A DNA stretch of 64,000 nt from Clostridium_AI sp964409685 (lineage in GTDB: Bacteria; Bacillota; Clostridia; Lachnospirales; Lachnospiraceae), in contig CAYPEJ010000012.1 of NCBI GenBank assembly GCA_964409685.1, positions 62,001-126,000 on the forward strand, in the 5' to 3' direction. Positions within the stretch are counted from its first letter, which is position 1. The number at the start of each line of letters is the position of its first letter. Below are positions 8,633 through 16,382 of the stretch, piece after piece. The notes beneath the pieces were generated by a model. The model made no database searches, was not told the DNA's origin, and saw only the letters and a list, made by a program, of their open reading frames with translations. Both the position numbers and the translations under genes were made by a program.

Positions 8633-9884
8633 TAAGAAACTGATACCATTTATCAATGCAGAAAATGAAGTCGATAGCAATGTAGTAAGCTTAGCATCAG
8701 AATACGCATTAAATGGCGCGGATGAGTTATTTATATATAATTATGCAAAAGATGAAGCATCAAGAGAGGAATTTTTAGCCATTTTAAAACGCGTTGAAAA
8801 AGAAGTGGATATTCCTTTTATCGTTGGATGTTATGTTGCACGTTTTGAAGATGTAAAAAAAGCATTATACACAGGCGCACATTGCGTGGTTGTGAAAAAG
8901 AGTATTTTAGAATCCGAAGAAGCAGTAATGGAAGCTTCTAAACGTTTTGGAAAAGATAAATTACTAATCGAAATCTCTGAAGAAGAATTATATGAAGAAG
9001 ATATAAAACAACTCACAGAAAAATTAGGTTGTGCAGGAATTCTTTTAAAACATGTAAATACTGGAGAAAAATTAGAAAGTACATTAATGAAACTTGACAT
9101 ACAGGTTATAATAAGAGATAGCTTGATTCGTAATGATTTGATTACACTATGTTCTTACGATACCGTAATTGGTGTTTCTACAAATCATTTTGAAAATAAA
9201 AGTATTCTAAAAGTAAAACGTTCTTTAAAAGAAGAAGGAATCCAAGTAAATGCTTTTGAAAGTGCAATTCCTTTCTCTGAATTTAAATTGAATAAAGACG
9301 GTTTAATTCCAGTAGTGGCGCAGGATTATAAAACCAATGAAGTTTTAATGGTTGCATATATGAATGAGGAAGCTTATAATAAAACTGTTGAGACAGGTAA
9401 AATGACATACTGGAGCCGAAGTCGTAATGAACTTTGGTGTAAGGGTGACACATCTGGTCATTATCAATATGTAATGGAACTAAAACTAGATTGTGACAAT
9501 GACACAATTTTAGCCAAAGTCCATCAAATCGGTGCAGCCTGTCATACAGGCAATCGTACCTGCTTCTTTACAGATTTAGTGAAGAAGGAATTTGGTAATG
9601 TCAATCCATTAATGGTTTTGAACGAAGAGTACGAAATCATAGCAGATCGTAAGAAAAATCCAAAAGAAGGTTCCTACACGAATTATTTATTTGACAAAGG
9701 TATTGATAAAATTTTGAAAAAATGTGGCGAGGAAGCAACAGAGATTGTAATCGCAGCAAAGAATCCTGAGGCAGAAGAATTAAAGTATGAAATTTCTGAT
9801 TTTCTATATCACATGATGGTACTCATGGTGGAATGCGGTGTTGACTGGAATGATATTATGAAAGAGTTAGCAAACCGAAGATAG
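8625..9884 (+). CDS. hisIE: HisIE (PRA-CH/PRA-PH) with an extra N-terminal degenerate HisF-like domain
   Basis: A 419-residue fusion. Residues about 1-215 look like a HisA/HisF TIM barrel (IPFINAEN, EYALNGADELFIYNY, IPFIVGCYVARFEDVKKAL, GAHCVVVKKSIL), but the catalytic Asp of LDV is Asn and the second catalytic strand reads LIEISEE. Residues about 220-320 are phosphoribosyl-AMP cyclohydrolase, with TYWSRSRNELWCKG, LDCDNDTI and CHTGNRTCFF supplying zinc and magnesium ligands. Residues about 330-419 are phosphoribosyl-ATP pyrophosphatase, with KKCGEEATEIVIAAK and EISDFLYHMMVLM. The HisI and HisE parts look fully active. The start at 8625 follows AAAGGAG. Confidence 0.9.
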   Translation: MSNKKLIPFINAENEVDSNVVSLASEYALNGADELFIYNYAKDEASREEFLAILKRVEKEVDIPFIVGCYVARFEDVKKALYTGAHCVVVKKSILESEEAVMEASKRFGKDKLLIEISEEELYEEDIKQLTEKLGCAGILLKHVNTGEKLESTLMKLDIQVIIRDSLIRNDLITLCSYDTVIGVSTNHFENKSILKVKRSLKEEGIQVNAFESAIPFSEFKLNKDGLIPVVAQDYKTNEVLMVAYMNEEAYNKTVETGKMTYWSRSRNELWCKGDTSGHYQYVMELKLDCDNDTILAKVHQIGAACHTGNRTCFFTDLVKKEFGNVNPLMVLNEEYEIIADRKKNPKEGSYTNYLFDKGIDKILKKCGEEATEIVIAAKNPEAEELKYEISDFLYHMMVLMVECGVDWNDIMKELANRR

Positions 9885-9895
9885 GAGGTATGTAC

Positions 9896-10030
9896 ATGCA
9901 ATTTATGTATCTATTGACTGCATTTTTATGGTTTTTAGCAAAATACGTTGTTCTTGGAGCAATTGCTCTAGGTGGAGTAATGTTAGGTATTGCTTATCGT
10001 AAAAACAAAAACATGAAAGCAAATGCGTAG
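9896..10030 (+). CDS. Small single-pass membrane protein, 44 aa
   Basis: A strong ribosome binding site AGGAGGT begins at the stop of hisIE and the ATG follows at 9896. The 44-residue product is one hydrophobic helix of about 30 residues (FLWFLAKYVVLGAIALGGVM) ending in a basic tail with RKNKN and KAN. It is translationally placed to be the last cistron of the histidine operon. No function is known to me; tiny proteins of this build are frequent in Lachnospiraceae. Confidence 0.6.
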   Translation: MQFMYLLTAFLWFLAKYVVLGAIALGGVMLGIAYRKNKNMKANA

Positions 10031-10218
10031 AATGAGATAATTCCCATGATGCGGAATGCTTAGTAGGTAGCGGGCCGTTTGTGATTCTATTTTTGATTTT
10101 GAATGAGAATTACAAATGCCTGCTTTTGCCTGTGTAAATTTATGTAAAATTATTTGTAAGGAAACATATATCACAGTATATGAAAACTATATTAGAGAAA
10201 TTATCCGGGAGGATTCAC

Positions 10219-12858
10219 ATGAAGAAATACGGTGTAAACGAATTACGTAAAATGTATTTAGACTTTTTTGAAAGCAAAGGTCACTTAGTATTAAAGAGTT
10301 TTTCTTTAGTTCCACAAAACGATAACAGCTTATTATTAATCAACGCTGGTATGGCTCCATTAAAACCTTATTTTACAGGTCAAGAGATTCCGCCAAGAAA
10401 TAGAGTGGCAACTTGTCAAAAATGTATCCGTACAGGTGATATTGAAAATGTAGGTAAGACAGCTCGTCACGGTACATTCTTTGAAATGTTAGGTAACTTC
10501 TCTTTTGGTGATTACTTCAAAACAGAAGCAATTCACTGGTCTTGGGAGTTCTTAACAGAAGTAGTTGGATTAGATGCGAACAGATTATACCCATCTGTAT
10601 TTGAAACAGATGATGAAGCGTTCCGTATCTGGAATGAAGAAGTGGGTATTGCCAAAGAAAGAATCTTCCGTTTTGGAAAAGAAGATAACTTCTGGGAACA
10701 TGGCGCAGGTCCTTGTGGCCCTTGTTCTGAGATTTACTATGATCGTGGTGAACAATACGGCTGTGGTGAACCAGGCTGTACAGTAGGTTGTGAATGTGAC
10801 CGTTACATGGAAGTTTGGAACAACGTATTTACTCAATTCGAAAGCGATGGAAAAGGTAACTACGAAGAATTAACCAATAAAAATATCGATACTGGTATGG
10901 GTCTTGAAAGACTTGCAGTAGTTGTGCAAGATGTAGATTCTATCTTCGCTGTTGATACAATCAAAGCGTTATTAGACAAAGTTTGTGAATTAGCTGGATG
11001 CACATATAAAGCAGACGAAACAAAGGATATTTCCTTACGTTTAATTACAGACCACATTCGTTCTGTAACATTTATGATTTCCGATGGTATCATGCCATCT
11101 AATGAAGGAAGAGGATATGTACTAAGAAGACTTTTACGTCGTGCTGCACGTCATGGAAGACTTTTAGGTATCCAAGGTAAATTCCTTGCAAAATTAAGTG
11201 AAACAGTAATTGCACTGTCTAAAGATGGTTATCCAGAATTAGAAGAAAAGAAAGCAATGATCTTTACTGTATTAACAGAAGAAGAAGATAAATTCAATAA
11301 GACAATTGACCAAGGTCTTTCTATCTTAGAAGATTTAGAAGCTTCTTTAACAAAATCCGGTAGCAAAGTATTAGCTGGTCAAGATGCATTTAAACTATAT
11401 GATACTTACGGATTCCCTCTAGATCTTACAAAAGAAATCTTATCTGAAAAAGGTTTTGATGTAGACGAAGAAGGTTTCCAAGCAGCTATGAAAGAGCAAA
11501 AAGAAATGGCTCGTAGTGCACGTAAGACAACAAACTACATGGGTGCAGACGTAACGGTATATCAATCCATTGATGCAGCCATTACATCTACATTTGTAGG
11601 TTATGATAGAGTATCTCACGATTCTAAAGTAACTGTATTAACAACAGAAGATGCAATCGTAGATACATTAAGCGAAGGTACTACAGGTACTATTATCGTG
11701 GATGAAACACCATTCTATGCTACAATGGGTGGTCAAAAAGCAGATATCGGTGTCATCACATGTGGCGACAGTGAATTTGTTGTAGAGGATACAATCAAAT
11801 TACAAGGTGGAAAAATCGGACATGTTGGTTTTGTAAAATCTGGTTCTATCAATGTAGGGGATACCGTTACTCTTACAATCGATGAAACAAACAGACAAGA
11901 CACATGTAAAAACCACAGTGCTACTCACTTATTACAAAAAGCATTACGTATCGTTCTTGGTGACCACGTAGAACAAGCAGGTTCCTTAGTAACAAAAGAT
12001 AGATTACGTTTTGACTTTACACATTTCCAAGCACTTACAAAAGAACAAATTCAACAAGTTGAATCTATTGTAAATGCAGAAATCGCGAAAAACATCGAAG
12101 TAGTAACAAAAGAAATGTCTATCGAAGAAGCTAAGAAGACAGGTGCTATGGCGTTATTCGGTGAAAAATACGGCGATACAGTACGTGTCGTTCAAATGGG
12201 TGACTTTAGTATTGAATTATGTGGTGGTACTCACGTTGCAAACACAGGTGTAATCTCTAGCTTCAAGATTATTTCCGAAGCAGGTATTGCAGCAGGTGTT
12301 CGTAGAATTGAAGCTTTAACAGGTAATGGTGTAATCGCTCACTTTGAAGAAATCGAACAAGAACTTCATGAAGCTGCAAAAGCTGCAAAAGCAGAACCAG
12401 CAAACTTAAAGAAAAAAATCGAAGCAATGTTAGAAGAAATCAAAGAACTTCAAGCTGAAAATGCAAAATTGAAAAACAAACTTGCAAAAGAAGCTTTAGG
12501 TGATGTATTAGATCAAGTTGTTGAAGTAAAAGGTGTAAAAGTATTAGCTACAAGTGTTCCTGATGTAGATATGAATGAACTTCGCAACTTAGGAGATCAA
12601 TTAAAAGATAAATTAGGCGATGGTGTAGTAGTGCTTGCATCTGCAAAAGATGGTAAAGTAAGCTTATTAGCTATGGCAACAGACGCAGCAATGCAAAAAG
12701 GTGCACACGCTGGTAACTTAATCAAAGCAATTGCTTCTTGCGTAGGCGGTGGCGGCGGTGGTCGTCCAAATATGGCACAAGCTGGTGGTAAGAACCCAGA
12801 TGGTATTGCAGAAGCGATCCAAAAAGTTGCAGAAGTGCTTGGAAGTCAAATTAACTAG
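10219..12858 (+). CDS. alaS: Alanyl-tRNA synthetase
   Basis: Full-length AlaRS of 879 residues. It has the class II catalytic domain (LRKMYLDFFESKGH, RTGDIENVGKTARHGTFFEMLGN in two parts, WEHGAGPCGPCSE), the editing domain with zinc ligands in HSATHLLQKAL and CGGTHVANTG, a coiled linker about 730-770, and a C-Ala domain with a glycine run followed by RPNMAQAGGKNP. The start at 10219 is preceded by GGGAGGA with a 5-base spacer; an upstream in-frame ATG at 10180 lacks this. No T-box leader is seen, unlike many Firmicute aminoacyl-tRNA synthetase genes. Confidence 0.98.
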   Translation: MKKYGVNELRKMYLDFFESKGHLVLKSFSLVPQNDNSLLLINAGMAPLKPYFTGQEIPPRNRVATCQKCIRTGDIENVGKTARHGTFFEMLGNFSFGDYFKTEAIHWSWEFLTEVVGLDANRLYPSVFETDDEAFRIWNEEVGIAKERIFRFGKEDNFWEHGAGPCGPCSEIYYDRGEQYGCGEPGCTVGCECDRYMEVWNNVFTQFESDGKGNYEELTNKNIDTGMGLERLAVVVQDVDSIFAVDTIKALLDKVCELAGCTYKADETKDISLRLITDHIRSVTFMISDGIMPSNEGRGYVLRRLLRRAARHGRLLGIQGKFLAKLSETVIALSKDGYPELEEKKAMIFTVLTEEEDKFNKTIDQGLSILEDLEASLTKSGSKVLAGQDAFKLYDTYGFPLDLTKEILSEKGFDVDEEGFQAAMKEQKEMARSARKTTNYMGADVTVYQSIDAAITSTFVGYDRVSHDSKVTVLTTEDAIVDTLSEGTTGTIIVDETPFYATMGGQKADIGVITCGDSEFVVEDTIKLQGGKIGHVGFVKSGSINVGDTVTLTIDETNRQDTCKNHSATHLLQKALRIVLGDHVEQAGSLVTKDRLRFDFTHFQALTKEQIQQVESIVNAEIAKNIEVVTKEMSIEEAKKTGAMALFGEKYGDTVRVVQMGDFSIELCGGTHVANTGVISSFKIISEAGIAAGVRRIEALTGNGVIAHFEEIEQELHEAAKAAKAEPANLKKKIEAMLEEIKELQAENAKLKNKLAKEALGDVLDQVVEVKGVKVLATSVPDVDMNELRNLGDQLKDKLGDGVVVLASAKDGKVSLLAMATDAAMQKGAHAGNLIKAIASCVGGGGGGRPNMAQAGGKNPDGIAEAIQKVAEVLGSQIN

Positions 12859-12900
12859 AAAAATGGCAAATAGATTTTCGGAAAAGTTATTAAAAAGTAG

Positions 12901-12928
12901 TTGACGAATTTGAAATTTATGCTATAAT
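12901..12928 (+). promoter_or_regulatory. Promoter of rpsU
   Basis: TTGACG, a 16-base spacer and a perfect TATAAT lie about 80 bases upstream of the S21 start. The gene therefore has its own transcription start in addition to any read-through from alaS. Confidence 0.7.
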
Positions 12929-13006
12929 CTTAATAGTGCTATTTAAATTTACCCAAACAGTTGTAAAAGCACAATACACAACTGGAGGGAGGTTAGGTGT
13001 GAGACT

Positions 13007-13183
13007 ATGTCAAATGTTATCGTAAAAGAAAACGAAACGTTAGATAGTGCTCTACGCAGATTCAAAAGAAACTGTGCTAAAGCAGGTATCCAACAAGAAA
13101 TCCGTAAAAGAGAGCATTATGAAAAGCCAAGCGTAAAACGCAAGAAGAAATCAGAGGCTGCTCGTAAACGTAAATTTCAATAA
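13007..13183 (+). CDS. rpsU: 30S ribosomal protein S21
   Basis: A 58-residue basic protein with the S21 pattern: MSNVIVKENETLDSALRRFK at the N-terminus, then KRNCAKAGI, IRKREHYEKPS and a Lys/Arg-rich tail. The purine-rich GGAGGGAGG lies 14 bases before the ATG, somewhat far, but no nearer start in frame fits the family. Monocistronic: its own promoter and terminator frame it. Confidence 0.96.
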   Translation: MSNVIVKENETLDSALRRFKRNCAKAGIQQEIRKREHYEKPSVKRKKKSEAARKRKFQ

Positions 13184-13205
13184 TTGAAATATAGAAGAAA
13201 TAGAG

Positions 13206-13251
13206 AACCCTTTTGATAATAAGCTTTGCTTGTTGTTAGGAGGGTTTTTTT
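13206..13251 (+). terminator. Terminator of rpsU
   Basis: AACCCT pairs with AGGGTT, and an inner AATAAGC/GCTTGTT stem extends the hairpin. A run of seven T follows. Confidence 0.7.
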
Positions 13252-13347
13252 CGTGTGGTTTTACAAGGAATGGAATATTAGTAATATTGCAGAGGTTTAA
13301 GAAAAAGGTTATAATTTGTTGAGAATAAGAAAGTAGAGGGGATTCAT

Positions 13348-13416
13348 ATGGATAATGTGAGTGCATCTAATAGTCAATATTTAGAGCGCAAGTTAAGATT
13401 TCATAGCAATTTCTAA
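13348..13416 (+). CDS. Possible 22-aa ORF before the AAA15/RloB cassette
   Basis: An ATG with the good ribosome binding site AGAGGGG 6 bases upstream opens a 22-codon frame ending 67 bases before the ATPase gene. The peptide is polar and basic towards its end (LERKLRFHSNF). It may be a leader peptide or the remnant of a gene removed when the defence cassette was inserted. Nothing else is seen in the 230 bases between the rpsU terminator and the ATPase gene except a TATAAT at 13441 that may serve the ATPase. Confidence 0.2.
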   Translation: MDNVSASNSQYLERKLRFHSNF

Positions 13417-13483
13417 GGTGGAAATAATTCTAAAATAGGGTATAATAGAAAAAGGATGATAGTGGATTAAAAGGTGGTGTAAC

Positions 13484-14812
13484 ATGTTACTGAAATATGT
13501 CGTAAGTAATTACAAATCAATCGGTGGTAAATTGAAATTTAGTATGTTTCCAACAGAAGACCACGTAGAAGGAAGATATCTTACCACAATTTCAACAAAG
13601 ATGGGTGATTGGAAGATTCTAAGAAGAGGAGGATTGTTTGGACCAAATGCTTCGGGAAAATCTAACTTTATTCAATCACTTGAATTTGCAAGGGATTATG
13701 TAGTGGAAGGTAGAAAGAGTGGAACAAGTACAAATGTGAATCCGTTTAAAGGGGAAGTGAACAGATTAACAACATTTCAGTTTATGATTTACACAGAGGG
13801 AGAGGTATATGACTATGGTTTTGCATTAGATAGAAAAATGATTCATAGTGAATGGCTCTCTATCTTGGATGAAAATGGATTTCAAGATATGTATAATCGT
13901 ACAACTTCCGAGACAGGAGAAACAAATATTGTAATTACGTCAGCATTTGGTGAAGAAGATTCGAAGCAAAGAATGTTGGTAGAAGTTCTAAAAGAAAGCA
14001 TACAAAAGAATCAAAAGAATCAGCTCTTTTTAAATAAACTATTCGATAATGGTGTAAGAAGTATAGAAGGAATTGCACATTGGTTTGAGAATGTAACGGT
14101 GGTTTATCCAAATATGAAAGTAAATGCTTTACCAATTGCCATCAAGCGTAATGAAGATTTTAGAGAGTACTTATCAAAAGAGTTAAATAAATTGGATACA
14201 GGTGTATTGGATATATCAACGGATAGTAAAAAAATTAATTTGAGAGAATTAGCTGAAAAAATTAAAATACCTGAAGAAATGATTCAGAAAATTGAATCAG
14301 ATCAGAGAGGAGTGATTGAATTATATGGTAAATATTATATTTTTACAGATGAAGATAATGATATTGCAATGATACAATTAAAATTTGTACATCAACTTGG
14401 AGAACAAAGAATAGATTTTGATATTGAAGATGAATCTGACGGAACAAAAAGACTACTGGATTTGTTACCTATATTATTTCAAGTTGTACATGGTTCAGAA
14501 AATGTCTATTTTGTAGACGAATTAGATCGAAGTTTGCATACAAAATTGTCAAGATATATATTAGATGAATTTATTAAGCAGTCTGAGGATTGTTTGAGCC
14601 AGATTATTTACACAGCACATGATGTTAATTTGATAAATCTTGAAGATTTTCGAGAAGAAGAAATTTCTTTTATTGATAAAAATGGTATTGGAGAGTCAAA
14701 GATTAAACCGTTGTCAGATTTTGATATAAAGGAAGGGCAAAATTTATTAAAAGACTATTTGAATGGCAGATTTGGAGCAGTACCTTTTATTAGGAGGAAC
14801 TATGATGAATGA
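13484..14812 (+). CDS. AAA15-family ATPase (RloA/AriA-like) of a defence cassette
   Basis: A 442-residue ABC/SMC-type ATPase with Walker A GPNASGKSNFIQ near residue 58, LKFVHQLGEQ and DESDGTKRLLDLLP (signature region) near 310-330, Walker B VYFVDELDRSLH near 340, and a downstream His in IIYTAHDVNLI. This is the AAA15/AAA21 architecture shared by RloA, AriA of PARIS and Abi ATPases. The next gene starts 11 bases before its stop, a typical two-gene sensor/effector arrangement. In related systems the ATPase senses a phage protein and releases the partner nuclease. No restriction-modification gene is nearby. Confidence 0.85.
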   Translation: MLLKYVVSNYKSIGGKLKFSMFPTEDHVEGRYLTTISTKMGDWKILRRGGLFGPNASGKSNFIQSLEFARDYVVEGRKSGTSTNVNPFKGEVNRLTTFQFMIYTEGEVYDYGFALDRKMIHSEWLSILDENGFQDMYNRTTSETGETNIVITSAFGEEDSKQRMLVEVLKESIQKNQKNQLFLNKLFDNGVRSIEGIAHWFENVTVVYPNMKVNALPIAIKRNEDFREYLSKELNKLDTGVLDISTDSKKINLRELAEKIKIPEEMIQKIESDQRGVIELYGKYYIFTDEDNDIAMIQLKFVHQLGEQRIDFDIEDESDGTKRLLDLLPILFQVVHGSENVYFVDELDRSLHTKLSRYILDEFIKQSEDCLSQIIYTAHDVNLINLEDFREEEISFIDKNGIGESKIKPLSDFDIKEGQNLLKDYLNGRFGAVPFIRRNYDE

Positions 14813-15614
14813 GCGGAATATACGAGAGGATTTTAGTCCGGTAAATCCTTATAGGAAAGTAGAGCGTACAGCAGCAAAGATGATTTTTCTTTCTTGTGAG
14901 GGACCTGCAACAGAAGAAGGGTATTTTCTTAAGATTGCAGATATATTTTCTGAGATAAAGTCTAAAATTAATTTGATTTCTGTAATGGCTGATATTGTAA
15001 AAAAGCCAGATAAACATCGCACACAAGAGGAAAAAAAGAAAGTTGGAAAGAATAGACCATTACAGCTAGTGGAACGAATGGAACAATTCTGTGAGGAGAA
15101 CAAAGAAAAATATGATTTTGCACATCATCCTGAAGATGAATTTTGGATTATAGCAGATGTTGACGATCATACAGAGGGAAAAGAAAGTGAAGATTGGAAA
15201 AAGTTTTTGGCGCAATGTAAAAGTAAAAATTATAGATATGCAATTAGTAATCCGCTTTTTGAAGTTTGGTTATTGTTACATCATACAGATGTGATAGAAA
15301 AAGATTATGCTTATGCGGTGACAAAAAAGCATAAGTATGAAAAAACACCACATTATAGAGAAAGATTAAGGGATGTTAAAGCTCCACTAAAGAAAGAAAA
15401 GTATGTAAAAAGAGAACATTATACTGCGGATAAGGTGAGGGATGCCGTTTTAAGAGCGAAGAAGTTGCATATGGATGAGTTAGCAGCATGTGAGAATGAA
15501 ATGCAAAAGGAAGAGGTAAATAAATGGCCCCATGATTTAGGTTCCACTGTATATCGATTGCTAGAAGAAATAGTTGAACTATATGATGAGATGAGACGGA
15601 GTGGAACAGCATAA
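14802..15614 (+). CDS. RloB-like protein (TOPRIM-like putative effector nuclease)
   Basis: About 270 residues. The RloB family pattern is clear: LSCEGPATEEGYFLKIA near residue 25 (conserved acidic EG...TE..YF), WIIADVDDHTEG near 120 (DxD-type acidic pair) and ISNPLFEVWLLLHH near 150. An EG motif followed by DxD agrees with a TOPRIM-like active site. The C-terminus is rich in Lys, Glu and Arg. Two adjacent ATGs (14802, 14805) share the ribosome binding site AGGAGGA; the second has better spacing. By analogy with PARIS and OLD-type pairs, this would be the toxic nuclease arm. The target is unknown. Confidence 0.8.
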   Translation: MMNERNIREDFSPVNPYRKVERTAAKMIFLSCEGPATEEGYFLKIADIFSEIKSKINLISVMADIVKKPDKHRTQEEKKKVGKNRPLQLVERMEQFCEENKEKYDFAHHPEDEFWIIADVDDHTEGKESEDWKKFLAQCKSKNYRYAISNPLFEVWLLLHHTDVIEKDYAYAVTKKHKYEKTPHYRERLRDVKAPLKKEKYVKREHYTADKVRDAVLRAKKLHMDELAACENEMQKEEVNKWPHDLGSTVYRLLEEIVELYDEMRRSGTA

Positions 15615-15711
15615 TGATGTACATATAGATGATAAAAAGATGTTAAGTTCATGATGCTTGAATTTAACAAGTGTGTGAAGAAAGCGCTGTAAAGTATTTT
15701 GAAGGAAAAAC

Positions 15712-15740
15712 TTGATTCATAATTTTACTTATGTTAGAAT
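15712..15740 (+). promoter_or_regulatory. Promoter of a candidate small RNA
   Basis: TTGATT, a 17-base spacer and TAGAAT. The first strong terminator lies about 85 bases downstream and no ORF with a ribosome binding site lies between, so the promoter appears to drive a short non-coding transcript. Confidence 0.5.
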
Positions 15741-15746
15741 AAAGTA

Positions 15747-15831
15747 AAAGAGAAACCAGTCGACAGAGTGGTTACCAAAGTATTAGTTGTTAAAAATTAA
15801 CCGGACCTTGGGCGGGGCGGTTAATTTTTTT
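15747..15831 (+). ncRNA. Candidate small RNA of about 85 nt
   Basis: It is bounded by a sigma-A-type promoter and an intrinsic terminator and has no convincing coding frame. The 5' part contains ACCAGTCGACAGAGTGGT, which can fold as a small hairpin (ACCA/TGGT closing). The terminator loop is unusually GC-rich (CTTGGGCGGGG) for this genome. It lies directly after the AAA15/RloB cassette, but nothing shows a functional link. It does not match a riboswitch class I recognise. Confidence 0.4.
15792..15830 (+). terminator. Terminator of the candidate small RNA
   Basis: AAAATTAACCG pairs perfectly with CGGTTAATTTT around a G-rich loop and continues into a T-run. It also closes the defence cassette transcript. 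Confidence 0.8.
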
Positions 15832-15918
15832 GTCGTCATGGAACTTTAAAATAATGAATATTAATTCTACGATAGAAAGAATAAGCAACAATTCTTATGA
15901 CCGATTTAATCCATAAAA

Positions 15919-15948
15919 GCATGAAAACAACCCCTCCCCTCATACAAT
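15919..15948 (+). promoter_or_regulatory. Putative sigma-E (sporulation) promoter of yqfCD
   Basis: GCATGAA, about 15 bases, then CATACAAT. The -10 matches the mother-cell sigma-E consensus CATACAnT and the -35 agrees at GCAT. It lies about 50 bases before yqfC, whose Bacillus counterpart belongs to the sigma-E regulon. The rest of the roughly 170 bases between the small RNA and yqfC shows nothing else. Confidence 0.5.
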
Positions 15949-16001
15949 ACTAATAGCATACAAAACGTATTTCTAACAGTATCGTAAAGCGAGGTAATCC
16001 C

Positions 16002-16370
16002 ATGGACAACAAAATCAAATCCAATCATAAAAAATATAAAAAAAGGCAAGAAAAAACCCTCTACTCCAAATTCGAGAATAAATCCAAAAGCCGAATCGAA
16101 CTAGAAAAGCAAACCTACCTAGAAGGCTTATCTGAAAAACTAAATCTACCACAGGACATCTTATGCAGTGTCCCAATTCTAACCGTCACAGGCACGAACC
16201 AACTCTGCCTAGAAAACTACAAAGGTATCATCGAATACACAGGTGAAATTATCCGAATCCAAACCAAGAATTGCAGAATACATATCGAAGGTAAACATCT
16301 TAATATAGACTATTTCACAGACGACGAAATGAGAATCTCAGGAAATATAACTCGAATCGAATATTGCTAA
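16002..16370 (+). CDS. yqfC: Sporulation protein YqfC (YabP/YqfC family)
   Basis: A 122-residue protein with a basic N-terminal tail and the YabP/YqfC core: LSEKLNLPQDIL, the LTVTGTNQLCLENYKGIIEY segment, and a repeated short-strand beta pattern to the C-terminus. YqfC and YqfD are mother-cell sporulation proteins in Bacillus. Preceded by GCGAGG. The gap to yqfD is 12 bases with a GGAGGAG ribosome binding site. Confidence 0.88.
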   Translation: MDNKIKSNHKKYKKRQEKTLYSKFENKSKSRIELEKQTYLEGLSEKLNLPQDILCSVPILTVTGTNQLCLENYKGIIEYTGEIIRIQTKNCRIHIEGKHLNIDYFTDDEMRISGNITRIEYC

Positions 16371-16382
16371 GGAGGAGATGCT

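Noticed and set aside
10031..10218. T-box or riboswitch before alaS
   Set aside because: No AGGGTGG-type T-box sequence or specifier-loop arrangement, and no antiterminator or terminator pair.
15615..16001. Attachment site or insertion edge of the defence cassette
   Set aside because: No direct repeat matching the left edge near 13255-13480 could be found by eye.
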